A DNA stretch of 60,022 nt from Betaproteobacteria bacterium (GCA_947476535.1 CANJRC010000001.1:1-60022); one strand, 5' to 3'; positions 24,472-32,943 are shown, counted from the stretch's first letter. The notes: generated by a model from the sequence alone, not told the origin. Numbers and translations are program-made.

Positions 24472-25668
24472 TCAGACGGCAACATTCCACGCCAGCGGCA
24501 ACGCCACGGGGGACCATACCGTTCCACCACGCGTCTCGATGTCGCCGGGGGCATCGATCACAAAGTCAGGAATGCGCTTGATCCACTCCTCGAGGAAGAT
24601 GCGGATCTCCACCCGCGCCAGGTGCGAACCGATGCAACGATGCGGCCCGGCGCCGAATCCCAGGTGCGGACTGATCTCGCGAGAGAAATCCACCGTCAGC
24701 GGATCGGTGACCTTGCGCTCGTCAAGCCCGTAGATTTGCGTGAGGAAATAAATGCGCTCGTGTTTCTTGAAGCGGATGCCCATGTACTCCATGTCCCTGG
24801 TCGGGCCGCGGCTGACCGACGCGACGCTGTGCGCGCGCATCAGCTCCTCCACGGCGTTGGGGATGCGCGAGGGATCGTCGACCAGCTGGCGGAAATGGCC
24901 TGGATTGCGCCCGAGAAACAGCATGATGAATGAGAGCGATGCGGCCACCGTGTCCAGACCGCCAAGGAAGAGGAGAAGCCCCATGCCCAGCAGCTCATCG
25001 GCATTGAGCGGTCGGCCCTCGAAGCGCCCAAGCAGCAGCATGCTGAGGAGGTCATCGCCCTCCTTGCCGCGACGCTGCTCGCAAAGATCCGTCACGTACT
25101 TGCCGAGCGCCGTATTGGCCGCCTCGCGCGCCGCCGGATCGGCGTCGCGCACCGAGATTTCCGTCCACTCGAGCAACTGCTGGCGCCGGTCGGTGGGCGC
25201 GTCGGCCATGCGCAGGAATACGCTCACCGGGAACTGCCGCGCGATGTCCTCCACGAACTCGCAGCGCCCTTTGGGGTACACCGCGTCCAACATGCCCGCG
25301 GACAGCTCGTGCAGGTAGGCCTCCAGCTTCTCCACGGCGCGCGGCGTGAACGCAGGGCTGATGATGCGCCGGTATTCCGTGTGCGCCGGCGGATCGACCT
25401 GGTTGGGCAGCGTCGAGGGCTTGCGCGCCCCCGGAAAAACCGGCCCGCTGGTGAAGCGCTCGATATCGCGCAGCATCTCCAGCGCCTCGACCGCCCCGGC
25501 AACCACCCAGTGGCCACCGTTACGCGGCGTGTAGAAGATTCGCGGTGCATTCTTGGGCACCATCTGCGCGACCGATCGGTGCGGGTCATGGCGCAGTTGC
25601 GGCGCCTTGTAGATGTCGAAATCGAAAACCAGGTGCGCGGGCACGTGCTCGGGTACTTGCATCGTCAT
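24472..25668 (-). CDS. Cytochrome P450
   Basis: A 398-residue soluble bacterial P450 monooxygenase. The I-helix oxygen-binding segment reads FLGGLDTVAAS (G-G-x-D-T), the K-helix gives E-L-M-R within AVEELMRAHSVAS (the E-x-x-R pair), and the heme loop is LGFGAGPHRCIGSHLAR with the thiolate Cys. The start at 25668 is supported by AGGGAGG at 6 bases; an upstream frame to 25794 lacks family residues. No ferredoxin or reductase gene is adjacent, so electrons must come from elsewhere. A 14-bp palindrome lies 25 bases upstream and may be the operator. The substrate is unknown, but the family style (near CYP steroid or terpene oxidisers of Proteobacteria) is an inference. Confidence 0.95.
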   Translation of the reverse strand: MTMQVPEHVPAHLVFDFDIYKAPQLRHDPHRSVAQMVPKNAPRIFYTPRNGGHWVVAGAVEALEMLRDIERFTSGPVFPGARKPSTLPNQVDPPAHTEYRRIISPAFTPRAVEKLEAYLHELSAGMLDAVYPKGRCEFVEDIARQFPVSVFLRMADAPTDRRQQLLEWTEISVRDADPAAREAANTALGKYVTDLCEQRRGKEGDDLLSMLLLGRFEGRPLNADELLGMGLLLFLGGLDTVAASLSFIMLFLGRNPGHFRQLVDDPSRIPNAVEELMRAHSVASVSRGPTRDMEYMGIRFKKHERIYFLTQIYGLDERKVTDPLTVDFSREISPHLGFGAGPHRCIGSHLARVEIRIFLEEWIKRIPDFVIDAPGDIETRGGTVWSPVALPLAWNVAV

Positions 25669-25692
25669 GCGTTCCTCCCTGCGGGTCAATCC

Positions 25693-25707
25693 ATACTTCG
25701 AAGTATA
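25693..25707 (-). promoter_or_regulatory. 14-bp palindrome overlapping a -10-like element before the P450 gene
   Basis: ATACTTCGAAGTAT (25693-25706) is a perfect palindrome. On the minus strand it overlaps TATACT (25707-25702), a near-consensus -10 element, placing transcription start about 25 bases before the P450 ATG. No good -35 is seen, which suits an activator- or repressor-controlled promoter. Confidence 0.45.
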
Positions 25708-25877
25708 AAGCCGTGCCACCCTTCGCAGGCAGGCCCTGCAATCGCCAGATGAAACGTAAGAGAACACGCGCATTGACTGGGATTTGAAGGGCACGTGCCC
25801 ACGCCGCCAAGCGGCACATGCGCGTCATCATGCTGCCCTCCCCATTCCCCGGGTCTGCCCCCCCGGGGATCGACGGC

Positions 25878-27077
25878 CTAGATCACCTTGTCCGCCTTCA
25901 AATGCGCGATCTCGGCCGGCGCAAAACCGAATTCGGCCAGGATGGCGTCACTGTGCTCACCGGCTTCCGGCGCAGCCGAAGCCATGGTGCTCGGGGTGCG
26001 CTCGAGCGTGTAGGGTTGGCCCAGCAACCCGATTTTTCCCAGGCGCGGGGATTCCACCGTCTGCGCAATGCCCAGGTGCTTTACCTGCGGATCGGCGAAG
26101 GTCTGGTCGATGCTGTTCACCGGGCCGCTGGGAATGCCCGCGGCATTGAAGCGCCGAATCAAGTCCTCACGCTCGAAGCGGCGGCAGTACTCGTCGACGA
26201 CGGCGTTGACCGCGGCGCGGTTTTCGACGCGCGCCTTGTTGGTGACGAAGCGCGGATCGTCGATCAACTCCTTGCGCTCGATGATCTCGCAGAACTTCCC
26301 CCACATGGTCGGCAATGGCGAGACGATGATGTAGCCGTCCTTGGCCGAGAACATGCCGATCGGCGCCGAGGCCGGATGGTTGTTGCCCTCCTGCCCCGCA
26401 ACCTCGCCCTTCATCAGGTAGCGCGCCCCCTGGAAGTCGAGCATGAACACGGCTGCCTGCAGCAACGAGGTCTGCACCCATTGCCCGAGGCCGGACTTCT
26501 CGCGCTCGTACAATGCGGTCATCACGCCCATGGCCGCAAACAGGCCTGCGGTCGTGTCGATGAATGCGATGCCCGCGCGCATGGGTCCGCGCCCCGGCTC
26601 ACCCGTCACCGACATGATGCCCGCCATGCCCTGCACGATGGGATCAACGCCCGGACGTTCCTTGTAGGGTCCGTCTTCACCGTAACCCGAGATGCTCGCG
26701 TAGATGAGGCGCGGGTTGAGCTTTTTGAGGGTCTCGTAGTCGATCCCCAGGCGGTGCTTCACGTCCGGCCGGTAATTCTCGACCAAGACATCCGCCTTGG
26801 TCGCCAGGCGATGTAGCACCGCCACCCCTTCGGGTGACTTCAGGTCGAGCGTGAGGCTGCGCTTGTTGCGGTGCAGGTTCTGGAAGTCCGGCCCGAAGCG
26901 CGGCGAAAAATCGCGCTGTCCCATGCCGTCCTTTGTTTCACCCTTGCTCGCGACTTCCTCGACCTTGATGACATTGCAGCCCCAGTCGCCCAGCTGGCGT
27001 ACGCAGGTGGGGCCCGCGCGCGCGCGCGTGAGGTCGAGCACGGTGATTCCTTCGAACGGCTGCTTGGCGGCATTCAT
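25878..27077 (-). CDS. CaiB/BaiF family CoA-transferase
   Basis: A 399-residue type III CoA-transferase. It begins with FEGITVLDLTRARAGPTCVRQLGDWG and CNVIKVEE, has SLTLDLKSPEGVAVLHRL, ENYRPDVKHRLGIDYETLKK and RLIYASISGYGEDGPY, all signatures of the interlocked-ring fold. At the place of the catalytic Asp of formyl-CoA transferase (G-x-G-Q-x-V-x-x-S-x-x-D), this protein has GLGQWVQTSLLQAAVF with Gln. That is seen in some family branches, so activity should not be excluded. The ATG at 27077 follows GGAGAG. The crotonase gene ends 63 bases downstream in the transcription sense of the minus-strand run, so the CoA ester formed could feed that enzyme. Confidence 0.9.
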   Translation of the reverse strand: MNAAKQPFEGITVLDLTRARAGPTCVRQLGDWGCNVIKVEEVASKGETKDGMGQRDFSPRFGPDFQNLHRNKRSLTLDLKSPEGVAVLHRLATKADVLVENYRPDVKHRLGIDYETLKKLNPRLIYASISGYGEDGPYKERPGVDPIVQGMAGIMSVTGEPGRGPMRAGIAFIDTTAGLFAAMGVMTALYEREKSGLGQWVQTSLLQAAVFMLDFQGARYLMKGEVAGQEGNNHPASAPIGMFSAKDGYIIVSPLPTMWGKFCEIIERKELIDDPRFVTNKARVENRAAVNAVVDEYCRRFEREDLIRRFNAAGIPSGPVNSIDQTFADPQVKHLGIAQTVESPRLGKIGLLGQPYTLERTPSTMASAAPEAGEHSDAILAEFGFAPAEIAHLKADKVI

Positions 27078-27139
27078 TGCGCTCTCCACTTCATCAATCG
27101 TTGTCGATGCATGCTGCGGTCAGCCGCAGTCACCTCCGG

Positions 27140-27913
27140 CTAGCCCCGGCCCTTGCGCCCGAGGAATCCTGCAAAGGCTTCGGACACCGGCGTCGGCTTG
27201 AGCCGGGTCGTCACCGCCTCGCGCTCGGCCCTGAACATGGCTTCCCAGTCGTCGCCCACGTACTGGTGAAGGAGCTGCTTGGCGCCTTGCACCATCTCGG
27301 GCGGATTCTTGGCGATCTGGCGCGCCAGTTCCAGGGCTGTCTCAAGTACCTTCGCCTGGGGCACGAGGTGATTGAGCAGTCCCATGCGCGCGGCCTCCTC
27401 GGCCTGCACCACGCGTGCGGAAAACAGCAACTCCTTGGCCTGCGCGGAACCGACTATCTGGGACAGGCTCCAGGTGCTGTTGAGGCGGCCGTACTGGGCA
27501 CCGAGATAACGAAAGCGCGTACGCTCGCAGCCGATGCGCATGTCGAGCGCTGCAGCGAGAAAGGCTCCCCCACCGTAGGCCAGGCCGTTGATGGCACCGA
27601 CAGTCGGCAGGCGGAAGTTTGCCAGGTACCAGCCGAATTCCGAGATCATCTTGGCGCCGTAGGCCAACTCCTCCGGCGTGGAATTGGCCATCTCGTGGAT
27701 GTCGCCGCCCGCCGAGAAAGCCTTGTTACCCGACCCGACCATCACCACCGCGCGCGCCTTCTGCTCCTCGTCGATGGCAGCCAGTGCCTTGGCCAGTTCC
27801 CTCACCAGCGCGCGACTCATGGCGTTGAGCGACTCGGGCCGGTTGAGCGTGATCACCACCACGCCCCCCTCGCTCTCCGCATCAGGTTCGACGAGAATAT
27901 TTTCAAATTTCAT
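27140..27913 (-). CDS. Crotonase-fold (enoyl-CoA hydratase/isomerase) protein lacking both usual Glu residues
   Basis: A 257-residue crotonase-superfamily protein. ITLNRPESLNAMSRALV and NKAFSAGGDIHEM are the first strands and the A-G-G-D oxyanion-hole segment, and NGLAYGGGAFLAAALDM is the second oxyanion loop. Classical hydratases have G-G-G-x-E and F-x-x-P-E at the two catalytic acids. Here the first is Phe (GGGAF) and the second region is RYLGAQYGRLNSTW with no Glu. It is therefore probably an isomerase, hydrolase or other lyase of the superfamily. A close paralogue lies at 34597-35361 with the same changes. The ATG at 27913 follows GGGAG at 5 bases. Confidence 0.88.
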   Translation of the reverse strand: MKFENILVEPDAESEGGVVVITLNRPESLNAMSRALVRELAKALAAIDEEQKARAVVMVGSGNKAFSAGGDIHEMANSTPEELAYGAKMISEFGWYLANFRLPTVGAINGLAYGGGAFLAAALDMRIGCERTRFRYLGAQYGRLNSTWSLSQIVGSAQAKELLFSARVVQAEEAARMGLLNHLVPQAKVLETALELARQIAKNPPEMVQGAKQLLHQYVGDDWEAMFRAEREAVTTRLKPTPVSEAFAGFLGRKGRG

Positions 27914-27997
27914 AGCGCTCCCTTGCGTGAATTGCGATCGATGGCATGGCCTCTCCCCGTACAACGATCGTCGGTTCCCCGCTGTCCTGCCGTCACA

Positions 27998-28858
27998 TCA
28001 TGCGGCAAGGTGCGAGGCAATTCGCGCCAACAGCTTTTCTGCATTGCCGAACAGGACCTTTTCGGCAACCTCCGGCTTGAAGTCAAGTGCGCGGAATTTC
28101 TGCAACGTCTCGCCGAGCGGAACGAAGGGATAGGCGGAGGCATACAGCAACTTGTCTGCAATCATCGTGTTGGCCGCTTCCACGATCATCCCTGCCCCGG
28201 GGGCGAAATGATAGAAGGAATTCTCGAAGTACACGTTCTCGCAACGCCATGCCACCGCGATCATGTCCTGAGTAAACGGCCAGCCGGCATGCGAAGCAAT
28301 GAGGAGCAGATCCGGGAATCGTCGGGCCACCGCATCGATGGCGAGCGGATTGGAGAGCCGTAGCGGCGCGGGAATGCCGGGCCAACCACCGAGCGTCACG
28401 ACCGCCGGCACGCCCAGGTCTGCGCAGGCACGATAGATCGGATCAAACGCGGCATCGTCCGGCGGCCCCGGCAAAGCGAAGGGATCGAAGCACACGCCCC
28501 ACAGCCCCAGCTCGCGCACGGCGCGAACTGCCTCGATGGCCGCCTTCTCCGGGTTGCTCGCATCCAGGCCGGCAAAGCCCACGATGCGCTGCGGATAGGC
28601 GCGCACGCACTCGGCCACGAATTCGTTGGTCAGGGACCATTCCTTTTCCGTCTGCGCGCGATTACGTGCAGCGAACACCGCGCGTTCGATGCCATGGCGA
28701 TCGAGCTGCGCGACGAAACCCTGCAGCGTCTCCTCCGGCGCCTGATAGCTGCTGAAGACCACGCCCGACCCGGCCTTGATCGCCTTATTGCGTCGGGCGA
28801 GATAACTCGCCCACTCCAGCGTGTTGGGTCTCGCCCTGAAGTCAATGACTCGGTTCAT
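27998..28858 (-). CDS. Amidohydrolase-2 family protein with altered first metal motif
   Basis: A 286-residue TIM-barrel protein of the amidohydrolase-2 family. It begins MNRVIDFRARPNTLEW, where I-D-F-R stands in place of the usual D-x-H, so one metal ligand pair is missing. Later landmarks are RIVGFAGLDASNPEKA, ELGLWGVCFDPFA, LLIASHAGWPFTQDM (the S-H-x-G histidine) and LLYASAYPFVPLGE, replacing the common G-S-D-x-P. Subfamilies with I-D-F-R are known to exist. The ATG at 28858 has GAGGAG about 10 bases upstream. It sits between the solute-binding protein gene and the crotonase gene on the minus strand and probably belongs to that operon. Confidence 0.82.
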   Translation of the reverse strand: MNRVIDFRARPNTLEWASYLARRNKAIKAGSGVVFSSYQAPEETLQGFVAQLDRHGIERAVFAARNRAQTEKEWSLTNEFVAECVRAYPQRIVGFAGLDASNPEKAAIEAVRAVRELGLWGVCFDPFALPGPPDDAAFDPIYRACADLGVPAVVTLGGWPGIPAPLRLSNPLAIDAVARRFPDLLLIASHAGWPFTQDMIAVAWRCENVYFENSFYHFAPGAGMIVEAANTMIADKLLYASAYPFVPLGETLQKFRALDFKPEVAEKVLFGNAEKLLARIASHLAA

Positions 28859-28902
28859 TGCACACAGCTCCTCGCATTGTCCTGAGATCGCGCCGCGCGC
28901 AT

Positions 28903-29946
28903 TTACTTGAACCCCAGCAGGCGCGGCAACTGATCCTTGATCCTCAGGGACTCCGGGCTCGGCGACACGTAGCGTTTCGGCAGCCTCGTCGTGTCGTAGA
29001 TGGAGATGGTACCCGGGTCGTCGTTGAAGATCCGATTGCCCTCCGGGGACAAGAGGTAATTGGCAAACAGGCGCGCTGCATTCGGGTACTTCGCCTTGGC
29101 CGAAGCGGTCATCAGCAGCTGCATCTCGACGCCTGTCGCATCCTCGGGCATCACGGCATCCACCGGGGCGCCACGCGCACGGTCGAGCGCTGCTCGCTGC
29201 GCCGTGAGCGGGATGAAGATGCTGCCCTCGCCGGCCGCCAGGGCCTGCCCCGCCTGCGCACCCTGTCCGTAGCGCCGCGGGTTGAGCGCACGAAGCTCGG
29301 TAAAGAATTTTTCGCCATGCGCTTGCAGGATCGGCGCCCAGAATTCGGCATAGGCGTCCGACGCCGCGGGGTCCGGCAGGATGATCTGCCCCTGGAACTG
29401 CGGCTTGAGAATGTCCAGCCATGTTCTCGGGACATCTGGACCCTTCACCTTGTCGGTGTTGATCGCCATCACCCACGGCGTCACCTGCGCCACCGCCGAC
29501 GCACCCTTGTTGAAGCGCGCCGGGAACTCGCCGCTGCGCACCACCGGCAGGTTGGCGTCGGTGATGCGCATGATCCAGCCTTTCTTCAGCGCCTCGGCTT
29601 CAAACGCGGGCGCATTGCCCGCGTTGATGAACAACTCAGCCGCAATGTTGCCCGCCTCCGCCTCTGCCGAATAGCGCTGCAGCAGGGTATTGCTCACCAG
29701 GCGAACGAAACGGGCGTTGATGCCGTACTTGGCGTTGAAGGCATCGGCCAGGCGCTTGGCAACGTTTTCCACGGGGGCGGAATAAAACATCAGCTGGCCT
29801 TCAGCCTTGGCCGCCCTGATCAGTGCATCGATGTCCGCCTGGGCGCGCGCATCGGGAACCTTCAGTACCAGCAACATCAAAACGCAAGCCATCAATGCCT
29901 GCCAGCGCCCGAGGGGCTGACGAGTGCTTCGGTTGAAACGGATCAT
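28903..29946 (-). CDS. Extracellular solute-binding protein (iron/organic-anion type)
   Basis: A 347-residue periplasmic binding protein with a signal peptide (MACVLMLLVLKVPDARA-QADID). The mature part has the type II fold of FbpA/PotD-like receptors: AKAEGQLMFYSAPVENVAKRLADAF, a mid region VTPWVMAINTDKVKG with TWLDILKPQFQGQIILPDP, and a late NAARLFANYLLSPEGNRIF. There are few tyrosines in an FbpA iron-site pattern, so iron is not assured. A clear paralogue is at 38970-40100. No permease or ATPase adjoins it on the operon side. The ATG at 29946 follows AAGGGG. Confidence 0.85.
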   Translation of the reverse strand: MIRFNRSTRQPLGRWQALMACVLMLLVLKVPDARAQADIDALIRAAKAEGQLMFYSAPVENVAKRLADAFNAKYGINARFVRLVSNTLLQRYSAEAEAGNIAAELFINAGNAPAFEAEALKKGWIMRITDANLPVVRSGEFPARFNKGASAVAQVTPWVMAINTDKVKGPDVPRTWLDILKPQFQGQIILPDPAASDAYAEFWAPILQAHGEKFFTELRALNPRRYGQGAQAGQALAAGEGSIFIPLTAQRAALDRARGAPVDAVMPEDATGVEMQLLMTASAKAKYPNAARLFANYLLSPEGNRIFNDDPGTISIYDTTRLPKRYVSPSPESLRIKDQLPRLLGFK

Positions 29947-29991
29947 CGCCACCCCTTGTGCAAGTATTGTAATAATCGCGTCGCGCAGACG

Positions 29992-30435
29992 CTACCGCCC
30001 CAGCGCATCCATCACCAGGAAGCGCTCGCGGATCTGCCACACGCCGCCCCTGCACATGAACTTGTCGTTGTAGACCCCCGTCCCGCGCAGCTCGATCGCC
30101 CCCGCGCCCTTGGGCACCGACAACACGGTGAGAAAGGTGCGCGTGCTGGCCTTCTCCAGCGACAGTTCGTCGAAGATCGTGTTGGTCATCACGTGCCGGC
30201 GCTGGGCTTCCTTCACCACGACCTGGTAGCGCGCCTCCAGCGCCTCGCGGATCGCCCGCCCTCCGGTCACCGGCACCTTCATGAATACCGGGTCGGGCGT
30301 GACATCGAAGACGGCGCCATCGGCAAACAAGCCCTCCAGACGGTCGAACTCGCCCGCATCGATATGCACGCTGTAGCGCGAGATGACATCCAGTATTTCC
30401 AGGCGGGCTGCAACTTCGGTCGGGCTGAAAGCCAT
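29992..30435 (-). CDS. SnoaL/NTF2-fold protein
   Basis: A 147-residue protein of the SnoaL-like (NTF2 cone) superfamily. It has an N-terminal helix pair EILDVISRYSVHIDAGEFDRLEG, the L-F-A-D-G-A-V-F-D segment, QRRHVMTNTIFDEL, and ends with GVWQIRERFLV, the typical W-[RK]-I-x-x-R strand. Members include hydroxylases, dehydratases, isomerases and steroid delta-isomerase-like proteins, so no reaction is assigned. Start ATG 30435 with AGGAG at 8 bases. It is paralogous to 34095-34553 (both have R-R-H-V-M-[TS]-N) and lies 46 bases upstream of the solute-binding protein gene. Confidence 0.85.
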   Translation of the reverse strand: MAFSPTEVAARLEILDVISRYSVHIDAGEFDRLEGLFADGAVFDVTPDPVFMKVPVTGGRAIREALEARYQVVVKEAQRRHVMTNTIFDELSLEKASTRTFLTVLSVPKGAGAIELRGTGVYNDKFMCRGGVWQIRERFLVMDALGR

Positions 30436-30480
30436 GGTCGGTTCTCCTGTTGTAGCGTGGTGAAGAGTCCGTTTCAAAAC

Positions 30481-30549
30481 GAGGGGATACATCCCCTCGT
30501 ACTCCCCTACATTGGATGGTTGCAAAATGGATTTTGCAACCGGTTCTAA
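30481..30549. repeat. Two-hairpin intergenic repeat, copy 2
   Basis: The second copy of the element at 21976-22044. It has GAGGGGATACATCCCCTC at the left end and GGTTGCAAAAT paired with ATTTTGCAACC at the right, both nearly perfect hairpins, with ACTCCCCT between. On the minus strand the last hairpin is followed by GTTTTG, so it may help termination. It overlaps the stop codon of the SDR gene (30546-30548) and precedes the SnoaL gene. Confidence 0.7.
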
Positions 30550-31322
30550 GTCTTCGGCAGATCGACGGGCACCGGGCGACCGGGCGGCGTATGCAGCGAC
30601 ACGCCGCCGTCCATGGCGACGATGTTCCCGGTCATGTAGGCGGCGCGCGGCGATGCCAGGAACAGCACCAGGTCCGCCATCTCTTCGGGCAGGCCGATGC
30701 GCCCCAGCGGCACCGTGGCCGCCAGGTTGGCACGCTCGGCATCGACAAAGGCCGACAGCCTGCGCCCGTCGGTGAAGCCGGGGCTGACCCCCAGTACGCG
30801 CACGCCGGCGGTAGCCACCTTGGCGGCAAGAAAGCGCGTGAAACGCGCGGCCGCCAGGTTGGCATCGCCACCGGCGGGATTGGTCGGGTACAGCACGTCG
30901 GTGGCAATGCCGATGAAATTGATGATCACGCCGGCGCCCCGCGCCACCATGCGGCGGGCAACGCCTCGCGACAGGTCGACGGTGCCCATGTACTTGATGC
31001 GGAACAAGTCCTCCCAGTCCTTGCGGGGAAGGTCCCACACCGTGCCGAAGGTGTTGCTCACCACCGTGCACACCATGATGTCGATCTCACCCGCCAGCCG
31101 GTAGGCGGCATCGATGCCCTCCTTGATTGAGGCCTCGCTGGCGAAATCCATCACCACCGTGCCCTGCGCCGCCGCACCCAGTTCGCGCGCCACCGCATCC
31201 AGCCGTGCGGCATCCCGCGCAGCCACCACCACCTGCACGCCTTCGGCGGCCAGCGCCTTCGCCACCGCCTTGCCGATGTCGCCCGTGGCGCCGGCCACCA
31301 GCGCGGTCTTGCCCTTGAGCAT
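30546..31322 (-). CDS. SDR family oxidoreductase lacking the Ser-Tyr-Lys triad
   Basis: A 258-residue SDR. LKGKTALVAGATGDIGKAVA gives the glycine motif A-G-A-T-G-D-I-G, VVAARDAARLD the NADP-like second strand, VLGVSPGFTDG the post-catalytic P-G, and YMTGNIVAMDGG the C-terminal motif. The catalytic serine position reads VIINFIGIATD and the Y-x-x-x-K position falls in AGGDANLAAARFTRFL, so no clear catalytic tyrosine is seen. It aligns with the equally altered SDR at 18126-18911. The ATG at 31322 overlaps the stop of the ABC ATPase gene by one base (TGATG), showing translational coupling. Its stop is inside repeat copy 2. Confidence 0.85.
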   Translation of the reverse strand: MLKGKTALVAGATGDIGKAVAKALAAEGVQVVVAARDAARLDAVARELGAAAQGTVVMDFASEASIKEGIDAAYRLAGEIDIMVCTVVSNTFGTVWDLPRKDWEDLFRIKYMGTVDLSRGVARRMVARGAGVIINFIGIATDVLYPTNPAGGDANLAAARFTRFLAAKVATAGVRVLGVSPGFTDGRRLSAFVDAERANLAATVPLGRIGLPEEMADLVLFLASPRAAYMTGNIVAMDGGVSLHTPPGRPVPVDLPKT

Positions 31323-32143
31323 CAGGTCGATGGCGCCTCTCCCCGAATTTCATTGCCCGCTTCGCCCTCGCCCAGCGGCAGGATTTCCTTGCGCAGCAGG
31401 TTCCAGATTGCCGCGCGCAGCTCGGCCATCTTGTCGGCATGCTCGCGCGTCGCGTCGTCGAGGGAGAAGATCGACACGATGCGCCCGGGTCGCGTACCCA
31501 TCACCACGATCCGGTCGGACATGCGAATGGCCTCATCCACGCTATGCGTGACGAACAGGATGGTCTTGCGCGTGGCCCGGTGCAGCTTGGTCAACTGTGC
31601 CTGCAGCAATTCGCGCGTGATCGCATCCGCCCCGCTGAACGGCTCATCCATGAGCAACACCTTGGGCGTGCAGGCCATGGCGCGCGCCAATGCCACCCGC
31701 TGCTGCATGCCGCCCGACAACTGCCACACGTGGCGGTCGCCGAAATCCTCGAGACCGACCATCGACAGGTATTCGCGGGCCCGCCTGCGCCGCTCCGTCT
31801 TGGCCACGCGCGCCATCTCCATCGGGAACTCGACGTTGCCAGTGACCGTGCGCCAGGGAAACAGGGCAAAGTGTTGGAACACCACGGCGCGTTCGGGGCC
31901 GGGGCGCAGTATCTGCTCGCCGTCCATCGACACACGCCCACTGCTGGGCGTCTGCAGCCCGGCGATTATTTCCAGCAGCGTGCTCTTGCCGCAGCCGCTG
32001 GGGCCAAGCAGGCTGACAAATTCTTCTGCCGCGATATCCAGCGCCACTTCATTCAACGCTTGGAAACTGCCGCCCGTCGCCGTGGGAAACGTCTTGGACA
32101 CGCGTTCCACCGACAGGCGCGGCATGGAGGTCACGGCGCTCAC
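31322..32143 (-). CDS. ABC transporter ATP-binding protein, SsuB/TauB/NrtD-like
   Basis: A 273-residue ATPase. The Walker A loop is LLGPSGCGKSTLLEIIAG, the Q-loop VVFQHFALFPW, the signature QLSGGMQQRVALARA, Walker B VLLMDEPFSGAD and the H-loop LFVTHSVDEA. This form, with F-P-W after the Q-loop, is typical of aliphatic sulfonate, nitrate and taurine importers. The GTG at 32143 overlaps the permease stop as GTGA; an ATG six codons later has no ribosome site. Together with the permease and the NMT1-like receptor upstream it forms a complete importer. Confidence 0.95.
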   Translation of the reverse strand: MSAVTSMPRLSVERVSKTFPTATGGSFQALNEVALDIAAEEFVSLLGPSGCGKSTLLEIIAGLQTPSSGRVSMDGEQILRPGPERAVVFQHFALFPWRTVTGNVEFPMEMARVAKTERRRRAREYLSMVGLEDFGDRHVWQLSGGMQQRVALARAMACTPKVLLMDEPFSGADAITRELLQAQLTKLHRATRKTILFVTHSVDEAIRMSDRIVVMGTRPGRIVSIFSLDDATREHADKMAELRAAIWNLLRKEILPLGEGEAGNEIRGEAPST

Positions 32144-32943
32144 GTGTTGCCCCGCCACGGCGTGAGCAGGCGCTCGAGCCACAACAGCCCGTAGTTCAAC
32201 GCAATGCCAAGGCAGGCAAGAATCAGGATGGCCGCGTACATCTGCGGTATCTTGAACGTGTACTGGTTGTTGAGGATGATGAAGCCAATGCCGGAATCCG
32301 CCCCGACCATCTCGGCCGCAACGAGCACCAGGAAAGCGTAGGACGCTCCCAGGCGCATGCCGGTCATGATGGTGGGTAGCGCCGCGGGCAAGGCCACCTG
32401 CAGGAAGATCTCGCGCCGCCCCGCGCCGAGCGTGCGCGCCGCCTTCTTCAGGCGTTCATCGACGCCAAGGGCGCCGGTTACGGTATTGAGCAGGATGGGC
32501 CAGATCGCCGCCCAGATGACGATGGCGACCTGCGCCTGGAAACCCAATCCGAGAAACAGCATGAAGACCGGCAACATGGCCAGCGGCGGCAACTGGCGCA
32601 GGAATTCGATGACCGGGGACAGTCCAAGGGAAACCCAGCGCACCGACCCGATGAAAAGTCCCACCGGGACTCCCACCACAGCCGCAATGGCGAATCCCAA
32701 TGCGCCGCGCCGCAGGCTGGCGCCCAGGTGCGAAAATATTTCCCCGCTAGCGAAGTAGCGCCACACCTCGGGAATCGCGATCGATGGCGGCGTCAGCAGC
32801 TCGGCCTTGACCCAGCCCATGCCGACGATCAGCTCCCACACCAGGAACAGGCCGCCGATGGGAACCAGCGCGATGCCGAAGCTGCGCAGTCTCGCCATGG
32901 TCCGGGAGGGCCCCTGCGAGCCCCCCTGCGTCGATCCCCCCAT
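32140..32943 (-). CDS. ABC transporter permease, SsuC/TauC-like
   Basis: A 267-residue inner-membrane permease with about six transmembrane helices, the first at IALVPIGGLFLVWELIVG. The coupling region reads KKAARTLGAGRREIFLQVALPAALPTIMTGMR, the E-A-A-x-x-x-G form altered to K-A-A-R-T-L-G as often seen in this family. The stop overlaps the ATPase start. The start is uncertain: ATG 32943 (AGGGG 11 bases upstream) or ATG 32898; the first adds a Gly/Ser-rich leader. It follows the receptor gene by 27 bases. Confidence 0.93.
   Translation of the reverse strand: MGGSTQGGSQGPSRTMARLRSFGIALVPIGGLFLVWELIVGMGWVKAELLTPPSIAIPEVWRYFASGEIFSHLGASLRRGALGFAIAAVVGVPVGLFIGSVRWVSLGLSPVIEFLRQLPPLAMLPVFMLFLGLGFQAQVAIVIWAAIWPILLNTVTGALGVDERLKKAARTLGAGRREIFLQVALPAALPTIMTGMRLGASYAFLVLVAAEMVGADSGIGFIILNNQYTFKIPQMYAAILILACLGIALNYGLLWLERLLTPWRGNT

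Noticed and set aside
28903-29946. An iron-specific FbpA receptor
   Set aside because: The fold fits, but I do not see the paired C-terminal tyrosines that define the iron site, and no iron permease is adjacent.
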